Made by a program: the position numbers and the translations under genes
In this document: piece after piece, positions 36,795-45,394 of the stretch
Position numbering within the stretch: the stretch's first letter is position 1
Layout of the letters: each line of letters begins with the position of its first letter
NCBI GenBank assembly: GCA_020410785.1
Contig: CP084573.1
Location: forward strand, 1,364,001-1,428,000
Direction of reading: 5' to 3'
DNA from: Rickettsia endosymbiont of Culicoides impunctatus
GTDB lineage: Bacteria > Pseudomonadota > Alphaproteobacteria > Rickettsiales > Rickettsiaceae
Length of the DNA stretch: 64,000 nt
Notes under the pieces: generated by a model
Database searches by the model: none
What the model saw: only the letters and a program-made list of their open reading frames with translations
What the model was told of the DNA's origin: nothing

Positions 36795-37671
36795 ATAATT
36801 CTTCTTTATCTTCTAATTCTAACCATTTATGACAGCATATTTTTGCCAAGTTACGTATCCTGAGTATGTAAGATGCTCTCTCTGTTACGCTAATTACTCC
36901 CCGAGCATTTAACAGGTTAAAAAGATGGCTAGCTTGAATACAATAATCATAGGCTGGTAACGGTAAATCTGCGGCAATTAATTCATTACATTGTTTTTCA
37001 CTATCAATAAAATGCTGAGATAATATTGCTGTGTCAGCTAATTCTAGATTAAACTTAGAAAATTGCTTTTCAGCAGCAAAATCTACTTCACCATAGGTTA
37101 AAGCTTTTTCTCCAACCTGACCATTCCAGTCAATATTTTTAACTTCATTGATACCTTGTATATAAAGTGCCAGACGCTCTAAACCATAGGTAATCTCACC
37201 AGCCACTGGGCGACAATCAATACCACCAATTTGTTGCATATAAGTAAATTGCGATACTTCCATACCATCACACCATACTTCCCACCCAAGTCCGGCAGCT
37301 CCAAGACTAGGAGACTCCCAATCATCTTCAACAAACCTAATATCATGTTTTTGCAAATCTATACCAAGACATTCAAGGCTTTTTAAATATAGTTGTTGTA
37401 TATCGTCAGGAGATGGTTTTAGTATAACCTGAAATTGATAATAATGCTGCATTCTATTAGGATGCATGGCATATCTACTATCATGAGGACGCCGAGAAGG
37501 TTGAACAAAAGCTACAAACCAAGGTTTTTTACCAAGAGTCCGTAATACAGTGGCAGGGTGAAAAGTGCCAGCTCCAACGTGAGCATCATATGGTTGTAAA
37601 ATTGCACAGCCATAATCCTGCCAATAATTTTGTAAGGTCATGATAATTTGTTGAAATGATAATTTTTGCAT
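36787..37671 (-). CDS. glyQ: Glycyl-tRNA synthetase alpha subunit
   Basis: The 294-residue catalytic alpha subunit of bacterial type glycyl-tRNA synthetase. It is nearly invariant in length, and this copy is unbroken. Signature stretches are [60 protein letters not shown], and [20 protein letters not shown]. It is the first gene of the operon with glyS, tsaC and ftsY. The upstream 290 bp hold a double family A repeat and probably the promoter. Confidence 0.97.
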   Translation of the reverse strand: MQKLSFQQIIMTLQNYWQDYGCAILQPYDAHVGAGTFHPATVLRTLGKKPWFVAFVQPSRRPHDSRYAMHPNRMQHYYQFQVILKPSPDDIQQLYLKSLECLGIDLQKHDIRFVEDDWESPSLGAAGLGWEVWCDGMEVSQFTYMQQIGGIDCRPVAGEITYGLERLALYIQGINEVKNIDWNGQVGEKALTYGEVDFAAEKQFSKFNLELADTAILSQHFIDSEKQCNELIAADLPLPAYDYCIQASHLFNLLNARGVISVTERASYILRIRNLAKICCHKWLELEDKEELYE

Positions 37672-37705
37672 GTTGGTAATTTTGTTTGTTCTTTCAAAAA
37701 AATAA

Positions 37706-37967
37706 TATAGCTAATCAGGTTACTATTATTTCGTCATTGCTAGGAACCGCTTTGCGGCTACGAAGCAATCCAGAAAAGTGATTAGAAACGGATTGCTTCG
37801 TCGCTACTAAAGTAGCTCATCGCAATGACGTTTGTGGTGCATATAAGTCATTGCGAGACCACATAGTGGTCGTGGCAATCTATTTGGGTCACTTTCCTGG
37901 ATTGCTTCGTCGCCGCAAAGCGGCTCCTAGCAATGACGAACTAATACTAATCAGGTTAGCTATATTA
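37706..37967. repeat. Composite double family A element with its own outer inverted repeats
   Basis: Two complete family A palindromes lie in tandem: 37732-37830 and 37846-37938. Around them is a further inverted repeat, AATATAGCTAATCAGGTTAC on the left and TAATCAGGTTAGCTATATT on the right. The same outer motif (GCTAACCCGACTAATAT and variants) flanks family A copies at 26311, 47805 and 51198. It fills the space between glyQ and holC. Confidence 0.8.
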
Positions 37968-38423
37968 AATCTTACTCCACGTTCCCATTGGACTCTGTTT
38001 ATAACAATCAATTATCGGTGTTGCAATAGTTAGTTCATTTATTGTTTTAATTATTAAACTTAAATTATCTAAAGCATCGTATATTATAATTACTCTCTGA
38101 AAATGTGCAAAATTTTTGTTATTAAGAATTTCTTGTATATCAAATGGGGCAATAATTATTAGGATGGTAGCCTGATTAGGATTCTCTAACTGATGAGTAA
38201 TATAGACTGGTTGCTTCTCTGGTAATGGATCAAGTTTACTACCATGCGGAATAAACTGTTTTCTAGAATAAGTCCATATCATCTTATTTAGTGATTCTTG
38301 TACTTCAATATCTGGAACTAAAACCACAATTCTCAAATTGCTATGGTAAGATTTTTCTACTAAAAGACAGCTTGTCTTATATACTAATCCTTCAGTAGTG
38401 TGATAAAAACTAAATTGTTGCAT
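37965..38423 (-). CDS. holC: DNA polymerase III chi subunit
   Basis: A 152-residue protein with the pattern of HolC, which binds SSB and links it to the clamp loader. Support comes from FSFYHTTEGLVYKTSCLLVE at the start, LRIVVLVPDIEVQESLNKMI followed by WTYSRKQFIPHGSK, and LPEKQPVYITHQLENPN. The length is normal. The end (QSPMGTWSKI) runs to the border of the composite repeat, so the last residues may be altered. It follows prmC by 33 bp on the same strand. Confidence 0.85.
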   Translation of the reverse strand: MQQFSFYHTTEGLVYKTSCLLVEKSYHSNLRIVVLVPDIEVQESLNKMIWTYSRKQFIPHGSKLDPLPEKQPVYITHQLENPNQATILIIIAPFDIQEILNNKNFAHFQRVIIIYDALDNLSLIIKTINELTIATPIIDCYKQSPMGTWSKI

Positions 38424-38456
38424 GATTTTTCTCTTTTCTAAATCTTAAGTAATTTA

Positions 38457-39341
38457 TCAATTATATTGATAGTTGCTGTCAACTATCAATAGCCCTCTAT
38501 CTAGACCTTCTAGATCCTTATACACTTGCAGAACCGTATAGCCATGACTTACAAAAATTTCTGTAACAGATGCCACTTGATTAAAGCCAATCTCTAAAAA
38601 TAATTTACCATTCTGTTTTAAAAAACCCTTAGCTTCTTTAGCAATTATGTAATATGACGCTAAACCATTATTTTCAGCAAATAAGGCTAAGTGTGGTTCA
38701 TATTTTAGGGTCTCAGGAGACATATAAACAGTATCATCAAAGGAAATATAGGGTGGATTACTTACAATAATATCAAATTTTTGCTTTTTTAAATTCTCAA
38801 ACCAGTTACTATTAACTATTTTAAATCTATCAAAAACCTTATATTTTATAGCATTTTGACGGGCAATAGCAATAGCTTCATTACTTATATCAGTAGCAGT
38901 TACATTAACATTGATATTAGCATTTAGCATTTCTAGTAATAAGCTTATAGCAATACAGCCGCTACCAGTGCCAAGTTCTAATATTGTTAACTCTGTTTTG
39001 AATGAACAATTTTTTTTAACATCCTTTAAAATCGCATCTACAATAGTCTCGGTATCTTGCCGAGGAATAAGTACTTTATCATTTATAATAAATTGGTAAC
39101 TATAAAATTCCTTATATCCTACAATATAGGCTATTGGCTCTAGTGATCTACGTCTATTAACCAAATTCTCAAAAATAGTTTGTTGTTGCTGGGTCAATTC
39201 TTCTTCTGACCTTGCTAATAAATATTCAATAGACTTATTAGTCGCATGTTGCATCAATATGCGTGATTCTAAGTTAGCTGATTTAATGCCTACTGCTTGC
39301 AATTTGCTAGTAGCATAAATTAAGGATTCTTTTATATTCAT
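38457..39341 (-). CDS. prmC: Release factor glutamine methyltransferase PrmC
   Basis: 294 residues. It methylates the Gln of the GGQ motif of peptide release factors with S-adenosylmethionine. The N-terminal helical domain (1-80) is followed by the Rossmann domain with the SAM loop LELGTGSGCIAISLL and the catalytic IVSNPPYISFDD. In many Rickettsia this protein is fused to the tRNA methyltransferase TrmB; here it stops after the PrmC part (DRGLLIVDSNYQYN) and no trmB follows. The ATG overlaps the upstream pseudouridine synthase gene by four bases. Confidence 0.92.
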   Translation of the reverse strand: MNIKESLIYATSKLQAVGIKSANLESRILMQHATNKSIEYLLARSEEELTQQQQTIFENLVNRRRSLEPIAYIVGYKEFYSYQFIINDKVLIPRQDTETIVDAILKDVKKNCSFKTELTILELGTGSGCIAISLLLEMLNANINVNVTATDISNEAIAIARQNAIKYKVFDRFKIVNSNWFENLKKQKFDIIVSNPPYISFDDTVYMSPETLKYEPHLALFAENNGLASYYIIAKEAKGFLKQNGKLFLEIGFNQVASVTEIFVSHGYTVLQVYKDLEGLDRGLLIVDSNYQYN

Positions 39342-40276
39342 GCGATTATCTCCGTAATATCCGGTGGTAGGGGTGATTCAAATTCTAATAATTTACCACT
39401 TACCGGGTGGGAAAAACTTATATACCAAGAATGTAATGCTTGCCTCTTGAAATCCATTAATTTTTGTGGTACTATGCTAAAATTGCAGTTAACTTTCCTA
39501 CTATTTTTGCCATAAGTTTGGTCTCCCACTACAGAATGTTTTAAATGACTCAACTGCACTCTAATTTGATGAGTTCGCCCGGTAGTAAGTCGACATTCTA
39601 ACATACTTATAATACCATTAAAAAATATTTCCTCTGTTTTATAATGAGTAATCGCCTCTTTACCACCAAATTTTAAAATAGTCATTTTTTGCCGTAAGAT
39701 ACGGTCTCTGCCGATATTATTTCTTATAACTCCTTCTTGTGGATTGATAATACCCCAAACTAGCGCTTTATATTTGCGTATAAGATTACGACTTTCTATC
39801 TGACTTGCAAGATGTACATGGGCAAAATTATTCTTTGCTACCACCATAATCCCTGATGTATCTTTATCCAAACGATGAACAATACCAGGTCTTTCCAGCC
39901 CCCCTATGCTAGATAAAGATTTTGCATGGTGTAACAAGGCATTTACCAAGGTATCCTGGTGGTTTCCACTGCCAGGGTGAACGGTCATACCAGCTGCTTT
40001 ATTGATAACTATTAAATCTTCATCTTCATAAAAAATATCAAGTTTAATATCAGCTTCCTGCATTGTTAATGGATCAGGGGCTTTAAAAAATACTGAAATA
40101 ATGTCATTCTCCTTGACCTTAAAGTTAGAATCAGAAATAATCAGACTGTTAACTTGTACTTGGGAGTCACATATCATCTTCTGAACTTGGCTTCTAGATG
40201 TTTTACTGATAAGACTTACCAAAGTCTTATCAAGTCTAAATCCATCTAGATTTTTGGGTATGTTATATTCTTCCAT
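39338..40276 (-). CDS. rluD: RluD-like 23S rRNA pseudouridine synthase
   Basis: 312 residues. The S4 RNA-binding domain lies at about 10-75 (RLDKTLVSLISKTSRSQVQK). The RluA-type catalytic domain has the invariant Asp in GIVHRLDKDTSGIMVVAK, the KAAGMTVHPGSGN motif and TGRTHQIRVQLSH. The family makes pseudouridines in helix 69 of 23S rRNA, but RluC-type specificity is not excluded. The longest frame starts 14 codons earlier and crosses the start of the divergent glycosylase gene; MEEYNIPKNLDGF is the family-like start. It is coupled to prmC by a four-base overlap. Confidence 0.88.
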   Translation of the reverse strand: MEEYNIPKNLDGFRLDKTLVSLISKTSRSQVQKMICDSQVQVNSLIISDSNFKVKENDIISVFFKAPDPLTMQEADIKLDIFYEDEDLIVINKAAGMTVHPGSGNHQDTLVNALLHHAKSLSSIGGLERPGIVHRLDKDTSGIMVVAKNNFAHVHLASQIESRNLIRKYKALVWGIINPQEGVIRNNIGRDRILRQKMTILKFGGKEAITHYKTEEIFFNGIISMLECRLTTGRTHQIRVQLSHLKHSVVGDQTYGKNSRKVNCNFSIVPQKLMDFKRQALHSWYISFSHPVSGKLLEFESPLPPDITEIIA

Positions 40277-40302
40277 TACTTGAAATATTTTAAAATAATA
40301 AA

Positions 40303-41196
40303 ATGACTCATTTAACAAAAAAAATCAACCAACTAAAATGGCTGCAAGCAATTGGTATAGATTATTATTTATCAGAATCAACTATTAATCAGCAAAAAAT
40401 ACAGATAAATTCTAATATTAAGAAAAAAAAACCAATGGCAGCTCCTATATATTCAAATGATTTGAAGAATGGCAACAACAAACAAGAGAATAGTGTGGTA
40501 AACTTAAGTAAAATGAAGCAGGTGAGCATCCCTAGCACTATTTGCGACAACAATTCTTCAAACCATTCGAGTATACAGCTTGCTAGATCTTTGGCTGACT
40601 CAGCTAGCAGTTTAGAAGAATTAAAAACACTATTAATGGATTTTAACGGTTGTGATTTAAAGAAATTAGCTAATAAAACCGTATTTGCTGATGGCAATCC
40701 ACAAAGTTCTATAATGTTTATTGGAGAAGCACCAGGTAGTAGCGAAGATGCAGAGGGTATACCATTTTGCGGTGAAAGCGGTAAATTACTCGATAATGTC
40801 TTAGCCTCTATCAATATTTCAAGGAAACATAATGCTTATATTACTAATACGGTATTTTGGAGACCACCAGCCAATCGCCAACCAACACAAGAAGAAATAG
40901 ATATTTGCCGACCTTTTGTTGAAAAACATATCGCTTTAATAAACCCAAAACTAATTGTTTTAGTGGGAAATGTTGCAGCAACTAGCTTGCTTGGTAAAAA
41001 TGCTGGTATAAGTAAAATCAGACAAGAATATTATTTATATACCAATCAGTATCTTATCAAGCCGATTCAAACCACTTCTATCTTCCATCCTGCCTACCTG
41101 CTTAGACAGCCAATGCAGAAAAAAACTACCTGGTATGATTTAATAAAAATCCATGATTATATCAATACCAACGTCATTGCGAGCGAACGTATGTGA
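40303..41196 (+). CDS. Family 4 uracil-DNA glycosylase with repeat-derived parts
   Basis: 297 residues. It removes uracil from DNA. The active-site stretch is FIGEAPGSSEDAEGIPFCGE, then SGKLLDNVLA, followed by ITNTVFWRPPANRQPTQEEI and LIVLVGNVAATSLLG. The distal motif is TTSIFHPAYLLRQP. A family C element is in frame at about residues 49-91 (SNDLKNGNNKQENS to NSSNHSSIQ). The C-terminal codons (NVIASERM) are read from a family A palindrome at 41172. It is divergent from rluD with 26 bp between the starts. The SPO1 polymerase-related UDG family fits well. Confidence 0.9.
   Translation: MTHLTKKINQLKWLQAIGIDYYLSESTINQQKIQINSNIKKKKPMAAPIYSNDLKNGNNKQENSVVNLSKMKQVSIPSTICDNNSSNHSSIQLARSLADSASSLEELKTLLMDFNGCDLKKLANKTVFADGNPQSSIMFIGEAPGSSEDAEGIPFCGESGKLLDNVLASINISRKHNAYITNTVFWRPPANRQPTQEEIDICRPFVEKHIALINPKLIVLVGNVAATSLLGKNAGISKIRQEYYLYTNQYLIKPIQTTSIFHPAYLLRQPMQKKTTWYDLIKIHDYINTNVIASERM
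40448..40575 (+). repeat. Family C RPE in frame inside the uracil-DNA glycosylase gene
   Basis: Ends TATATTCAAATGATTTGAAG and CTTCAAACCATTCGAGTATA. About 128 bp, giving 43 codons without a stop, in the same frame as the copy in glyS. Confidence 0.85.
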
Positions 41197-41249
41197 GCGT
41201 GGCAATCTAATATGGATTGCTTCGACCATTACATGGTCTCGCAATGACG
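41172..41249. repeat. Family A REP-like palindrome at the end of the glycosylase gene
   Basis: The left arm CGTCATTGCGAGCGAACG and right arm CATGGTCTCGCAATGACG pair at their outer 12 bp. The gene's stop codon lies inside the left arm. Confidence 0.85.
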
Positions 41250-41307
41250 GAGAGGCTATCTAGAGCCTTAAATAGTTAACTAATATAAAACAAAATAAAG
41301 TCAGTTG

Positions 41308-42138
41308 ATGAAAAGAATTATAAAATGTTTATATCAGGCAATTTTAAAAACAATTGAACATGATGGGGTTGAACATTCAGGGTATATGTCATTTATGATA
41401 CTCATGGCATTTTTTCCTTTTTTAGTTTTTTTATTAGCATTAACAAGTTTTATTGGTGCCTCAGAACTCGGGCAGAATTTTATAACTATCTTTCTTGAGA
41501 GTATGCCAGAATTGGCTACTGACTCAATAAAAACTAGGATAAATGAACTTAGTAAAACTCCACCTCAAAGCCTAATGACCGTAGCGATAGTAGGAAGTAT
41601 ATGGACCGCATCATCTTTTGTTGAATGTTTAAGAACAATCTTAAATAGGGTATATGAAATAAAATCACCCCCTCCATACATAAGACGAAGATTACTTAGC
41701 ATAGTACAGTTCTTAGTAATCAGCATATTCGTTACTTTTGCTATGTTCATTTTAATTATAGTGCCAATAATATTGACAAAACTGCCGATGATTTTACAAA
41801 TAATGGAAGAACATATGCTAGCTCTAACTATTTTACGATATGTTATAATTTTTTGTTCATTATTTATTACCTCATCATCATTATATTATATCGTCCCTAA
41901 TATAACATTAAATTTTACAGAGGTAGTTCCTGGAGCTTTATTAACAGTAATTTTATGGGTGATAAGTGGATATTTATTATCTACTTGGATAAGAAGTTAT
42001 AACCAATTAAGCATAATATATGGTTCACTTGGTGGTATAATAGGAACTCTAATATTCTTTTATATTATTAACATGATTTTTATATATGGTGCAGAATTTA
42101 ATTACCTACTAAAAAAGCATCTCCCAGTTATTAAATAA
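41308..42138 (+). CDS. YihY/BrkB family inner membrane protein
   Basis: 276 residues with about six membrane segments, beginning GVEHSGYMSFMILMAFFPFL. Other family marks are MTVAIVGSIWTASSFVECLR, LNRVYEIKSPPPYIRRRL, and YGSLGGIIGTLIFFYIINMI. The family was once called RNase BN or virulence factor BrkB; transport of lipid or solute is suspected, but no activity is settled. The ATG at 41308 is used; an in-frame TTG directly upstream gives one more residue. It stands alone between two repeat-filled spacers. Confidence 0.88.
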   Translation: MKRIIKCLYQAILKTIEHDGVEHSGYMSFMILMAFFPFLVFLLALTSFIGASELGQNFITIFLESMPELATDSIKTRINELSKTPPQSLMTVAIVGSIWTASSFVECLRTILNRVYEIKSPPPYIRRRLLSIVQFLVISIFVTFAMFILIIVPIILTKLPMILQIMEEHMLALTILRYVIIFCSLFITSSSLYYIVPNITLNFTEVVPGALLTVILWVISGYLLSTWIRSYNQLSIIYGSLGGIIGTLIFFYIINMIFIYGAEFNYLLKKHLPVIK

Positions 42139-42207
42139 AAGTAAAATTTTGTGAGTGTTCAGTTTTTTTGTATTTTCTGATGATGAATAAAAAATCTGCT
42201 CGCCAAG

Positions 42208-42312
42208 CGTCATTGCGAGGAGGCGTAAGCCTCCGAAGCAATCCATAACAAAAAGTCAGGTGTCACCCCTGCGTAAGCAGGGGTCTAGATTCCCGCCGTT
42301 GCTAAGAATGAC
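42208..42312. repeat. Family A half fused to a family F repeat
   Basis: CGTCATTGCGAGGAGGCG to CGAAGCAATCCATA (to 42247) is a family A left half. It is followed by TGTCACCCCTGCGTAAGCAG, GGGTCTAGATTCCCGCCGTT and GCTAAGAATGAC, the family F right arm. The 27 bp upstream match those before the copy at 19839. Confidence 0.8.
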
Positions 42313-42327
42313 AATAGTGGAACTATA

Positions 42328-43560
42328 ATGAATATTATAACAAGAGAATTATCTATTCAATCCAATTATTACAAAGAAATTTTGTCAATAATTAGACTAG
42401 GTGGTGGAGTGGCAAGGGTTGTCGGGGGAGCTGTTCGTGATGCTATCCTTAATGTTGTCAATTATGATATTGATATAGCGACCAATTTATTACCGCAGCA
42501 AGTAACAGATATTTTATCAGCAGCCAACATTAAGGTTATCCCAACTGGCATAAAATACGGTACAGTTACGGCTTTATTAAATAATGAAACATTTGAGATT
42601 ACTACACTTAGAAAAGACATGAAATGTGATGGTCGACACACTGAAGTTGTTTTTACTGACGATTTTATGGAGGATGCTGCTAGAAGAGATTTTACTATTA
42701 ATGCACTAAGTTATTGTCCATTTGAGCATAAAATTTATGATTATTTTGGTGGAATAGACGATTTACAACAATCAAAAGTAATATTTATCGGACAGGCATT
42801 TGCACGAATTCAGGAAGATTTTTTACGTATCTTACGTTTTTTCCGTTTTTCCTGCTATTATGCAAGACAATTAGACCTTAATGGGTTAGATGCTTGCGTT
42901 AAATTGCGAGAAAATCTCAAATTATTATCAAAAGAACGGGTAAAATGGGAAATGGACAAATTGATTACCTCAGATAATAGTCCTAATATTTTGCAACAAA
43001 TGTTTGATAATGGCATATTGCAAATAATATTACCAGTTAGTAAGTTTGATAAAAAACCTTTGATGGAAGCAATTAATTGCGGCTCTTTAGAGCTTTACGC
43101 TAGATATTCACTTTTATTCTACCACATAAATAACTTATCACTAAGTGATTTATTAAATTTAAAATTTTCTCGGCAACAAGCAAGCAAAATCATTACTATA
43201 TATAGGTTTATTAATCAAGAAATCAACGAATTTACATTACGAGAAATTTGGTGGGAAACTGCAGATTATCCTGCAGATTATCTACAATGTATAAATATCT
43301 TGCTATCATTAGGCAAATTAAACAGAGCTACAGCAAATAAATTTCTAGATATATACAATGCTAAATCACGACCAATATTTCCTATCAACGGACATGACTT
43401 GCATAAAATAAATATTCATGGTAAAGACATTGGCACAGTGATAGGTAAATTAAAAAAGTCTTGGATTGCAAGTGATTTTACGCTTAGTAAGCATCAATTA
43501 CTTGAATTATACTCAAATGATTTGAAGAATTATAATAATTGTCATACAATAAATTCTTAA
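42328..43560 (+). CDS. cca: CCA tRNA nucleotidyltransferase
   Basis: 410 residues. It adds or repairs the CCA end of tRNAs. The class II nucleotidyltransferase head has RVVGGAVRDAILN and DIDIATNLLPQQV with the metal-binding Asp pair, followed by ARRDFTINALSY and RIQEDFLRILRFFRFSCYYA. The C-terminal helical body is as long as in other alphaproteobacteria. The last 15 codons (YSNDLKNYNNCHTINS) come from a family C fragment that lengthens or replaces the native end. It is 15 bp downstream of the repeat block and has no clear operon partner. Confidence 0.93.
   Translation: MNIITRELSIQSNYYKEILSIIRLGGGVARVVGGAVRDAILNVVNYDIDIATNLLPQQVTDILSAANIKVIPTGIKYGTVTALLNNETFEITTLRKDMKCDGRHTEVVFTDDFMEDAARRDFTINALSYCPFEHKIYDYFGGIDDLQQSKVIFIGQAFARIQEDFLRILRFFRFSCYYARQLDLNGLDACVKLRENLKLLSKERVKWEMDKLITSDNSPNILQQMFDNGILQIILPVSKFDKKPLMEAINCGSLELYARYSLLFYHINNLSLSDLLNLKFSRQQASKIITIYRFINQEINEFTLREIWWETADYPADYLQCINILLSLGKLNRATANKFLDIYNAKSRPIFPINGHDLHKINIHGKDIGTVIGKLKKSWIASDFTLSKHQLLELYSNDLKNYNNCHTINS
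43507..43530 (+). repeat. Family C fragment at the end of cca
   Basis: TATACTCAAATGATTTGAAG is one terminal arm of family C and is read in the same frame (YSNDLKN) as in the glycosylase gene. Confidence 0.65.
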
Positions 43561-43581
43561 GGAACTAAATTAGGGAAATGC

Positions 43582-43688
43582 TATAGTCAATTCAGGAGAA
43601 TTTGGGACTAGAAGCGATGGAGCGACGCCTATAAGTAATAGGCGAGCATTGAGCGACAACGCCCCCAACTTCTCCTCAATTGACTATA
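43582..43688 (+). repeat. Family B RPE upstream of the HI0074-type gene
   Basis: A complete 107-bp copy from TATAGTCAATTCAGGAGAAT to CTCCTCAATTGACTATA. It ends 17 bp before the ATG at 43706. Its open frame (NAPNFSSIDY) runs in frame into the gene behind it. Confidence 0.88.
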
Positions 43689-43705
43689 TTAGATGCAGAG
43701 TTAAT

Positions 43706-44146
43706 ATGACTATACTTAGTAACTTAGAAAAACCTCGTTGGTTATATCGTTTTGATAATTTTAAACGTGCTTTTGCTTTATTACGTGAGGCTATATATAT
43801 AATGCGAGAACGTAAGGTAAGCCAGTTAGAACAAGAAGGAATTATTCAACGTTTCGAATATACATGGGAATTGACATGGAAAGTACTTAAAGATTATCTG
43901 GAATATAAAGGTGTTATACTGGAAACCATTACCCCAGCTGCTGTAATTAAAGCATCAATAGCTGCTAACTTAATCAAGAATGGTGAAATATGGATGGATG
44001 CTCTAGATTCTCGTAATAAAATGTCACATACTTATGACTTCAAAAAATTTGAGAAGATTATTATAGATATTGAAGAAAATTATTATCCTGAATTAGAGAA
44101 CATGAATCTAAAAATGTTGGAACTTGCAGCAGAATATAGAAGGTAA
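43706..44146 (+). CDS. HI0074-family nucleotidyltransferase-associated protein
   Basis: A 146-residue all-helical protein of the HI0074 family (nucleotidyltransferase substrate-binding protein, related to HEPN). Marks are WLYRFDNFKRAFALLREAI, IIQRFEYTWELTWKVLKDYL, and MDALDSRNKMSHTYDF. It pairs with the nucleotidyltransferase gene starting two bases after its stop. Such pairs are counted as toxin-antitoxin-like modules in many genomes; which partner is toxic is not shown here. The frame could be extended into the upstream RPE (from a TTG at 43649), but the ATG at 43706 matches family starts. Confidence 0.88.
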   Translation: MTILSNLEKPRWLYRFDNFKRAFALLREAIYIMRERKVSQLEQEGIIQRFEYTWELTWKVLKDYLEYKGVILETITPAAVIKASIAANLIKNGEIWMDALDSRNKMSHTYDFKKFEKIIIDIEENYYPELENMNLKMLELAAEYRR

Positions 44147-44148
44147 AC

Positions 44149-44484
44149 ATGTCTAACCATGGATTAAGTGCAAAACAATTAAATACACTGCGTAGCATTT
44201 TGTTGCCCTTCTCAGAGAAAATCGATTGTGTTGGTTTATTTGGTTCACGTGCTACTGGTCTTTACCGTCCTAACTCCGATATTGACCTAGTAATTTATGG
44301 CTCACTTGATGAGAAGACTATGGATCGTATATTTACGCTACTTAATGACAGTAATTTACCAATCAAAATAGACTTACAAGTTTATGATTTGATCACCTGT
44401 TCTCCTCTTAAGGATCATATTGATAATAATATGCTGTTGTTATTTACACATGATCATTTTACAGATAAAACTCAACGTTTGTAG
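44149..44484 (+). CDS. Minimal nucleotidyltransferase (MNT) partner
   Basis: A 111-residue member of the polymerase beta superfamily. The motif is GLFGSRATGLYRPNSDIDLV, with the GS and the DxD that bind nucleotide and metal. The third carboxylate is probably Asp in IKIDLQVYDL. It follows the HI0074-type gene at once, the order of the HI0074/HI0073 pair. Related MNT antitoxins block HEPN toxins by adding AMP groups; whether this one does is inference. No other gene of the pair is broken, unlike the two other antitoxin loci in this window. Confidence 0.87.
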   Translation: MSNHGLSAKQLNTLRSILLPFSEKIDCVGLFGSRATGLYRPNSDIDLVIYGSLDEKTMDRIFTLLNDSNLPIKIDLQVYDLITCSPLKDHIDNNMLLLFTHDHFTDKTQRL

Positions 44485-44545
44485 TAGTAAACTAAAGTCT
44501 GTTAGTGAACAGATTATTTATTGATCATAAAAAAATTAAAAAAAA

Positions 44546-45394
44546 ATGAAAATTAATATTAGTGCTAGCATTTTTATTGCTATAATTATCATATTATTTA
44601 ATTATGGAGCTTTTGCCAGTAGAAGTAAGGTGAAAATTGTTACTAGTATAACCCCACTAGCAAGCATTATAGCGATGTTAGTGAAAGACCAAGCAGAAAT
44701 TGTTGCTATTGCCAATAACAATGATTGCCCACATCATTATAATTTAAGACCTAGTGATCTTAAAAAAGTTAAAAATGCAGATATTGTATTTTATATAGAT
44801 GAGCAATTTGATGGCTTTGCTGGCAAATTAATGAATGGTCATAGTAAAAATGTCATTAAAATTAGTAATTTTCATGGGCTAAGAATTATTAGCAATAACT
44901 CTTATGATAATTGGCATATTTGGCTTGATTTAGACAATGTAAAACTATTATTAGAACAATTATTTCAGGTGTTATCTCAACGATTTCCTGAGATTAGTTC
45001 AGCTATTTACCAAAATCTTGAAGAAGCAAAAAAACAAATAGAGGAGCTTACGAAAATCAAACATCAAAGATTAACGTCTTTAACAGATGTTATCTTACTT
45101 AGTGATAGTCTAGAATATTTTTTTAATAATAGTCAAAAAAATGTTGCAAGATTATATAGCTCTGATCAGAAAAGCCTGAGATATATCAGTAATCTTGAGC
45201 ATTTATTAAGCATGTCCAATAGTAAATGTTTATTACTAAGTACAGAGCAAGATGTTGCTCTTTATAAAAATTTTAAAGTAGAAATAGTGGAGGTTGAGAG
45301 TGAGAATTGGCAAACGACTAACATCAATAGTGATTTATTTTATAATCAATATTTAAAAATGATTAATCAAGTGTCTAAATGCTTAAATTATTAA
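44546..45394 (+). CDS. znuA: Zinc ABC transporter substrate-binding protein
   Basis: A 282-residue periplasmic binding protein of cluster 9 (ZnuA-like). The signal peptide is residues 1-24 (IFIAIIIILFNYGAFA). Metal ligands are His in CPHHYNLRPSDLKK, His in NWHIWLDLDNV, and a later site where the second-lobe His is replaced by Asn or Ser residues near LSDSLEYFFNN, which is unusual. The usual His/Asp-rich loop is absent. The stop overlaps the start of ccmC by 16 bases. The ZnuB and ZnuC genes are elsewhere. Confidence 0.82.
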   Translation: MKINISASIFIAIIIILFNYGAFASRSKVKIVTSITPLASIIAMLVKDQAEIVAIANNNDCPHHYNLRPSDLKKVKNADIVFYIDEQFDGFAGKLMNGHSKNVIKISNFHGLRIISNNSYDNWHIWLDLDNVKLLLEQLFQVLSQRFPEISSAIYQNLEEAKKQIEELTKIKHQRLTSLTDVILLSDSLEYFFNNSQKNVARLYSSDQKSLRYISNLEHLLSMSNSKCLLLSTEQDVALYKNFKVEIVEVESENWQTTNINSDLFYNQYLKMINQVSKCLNY

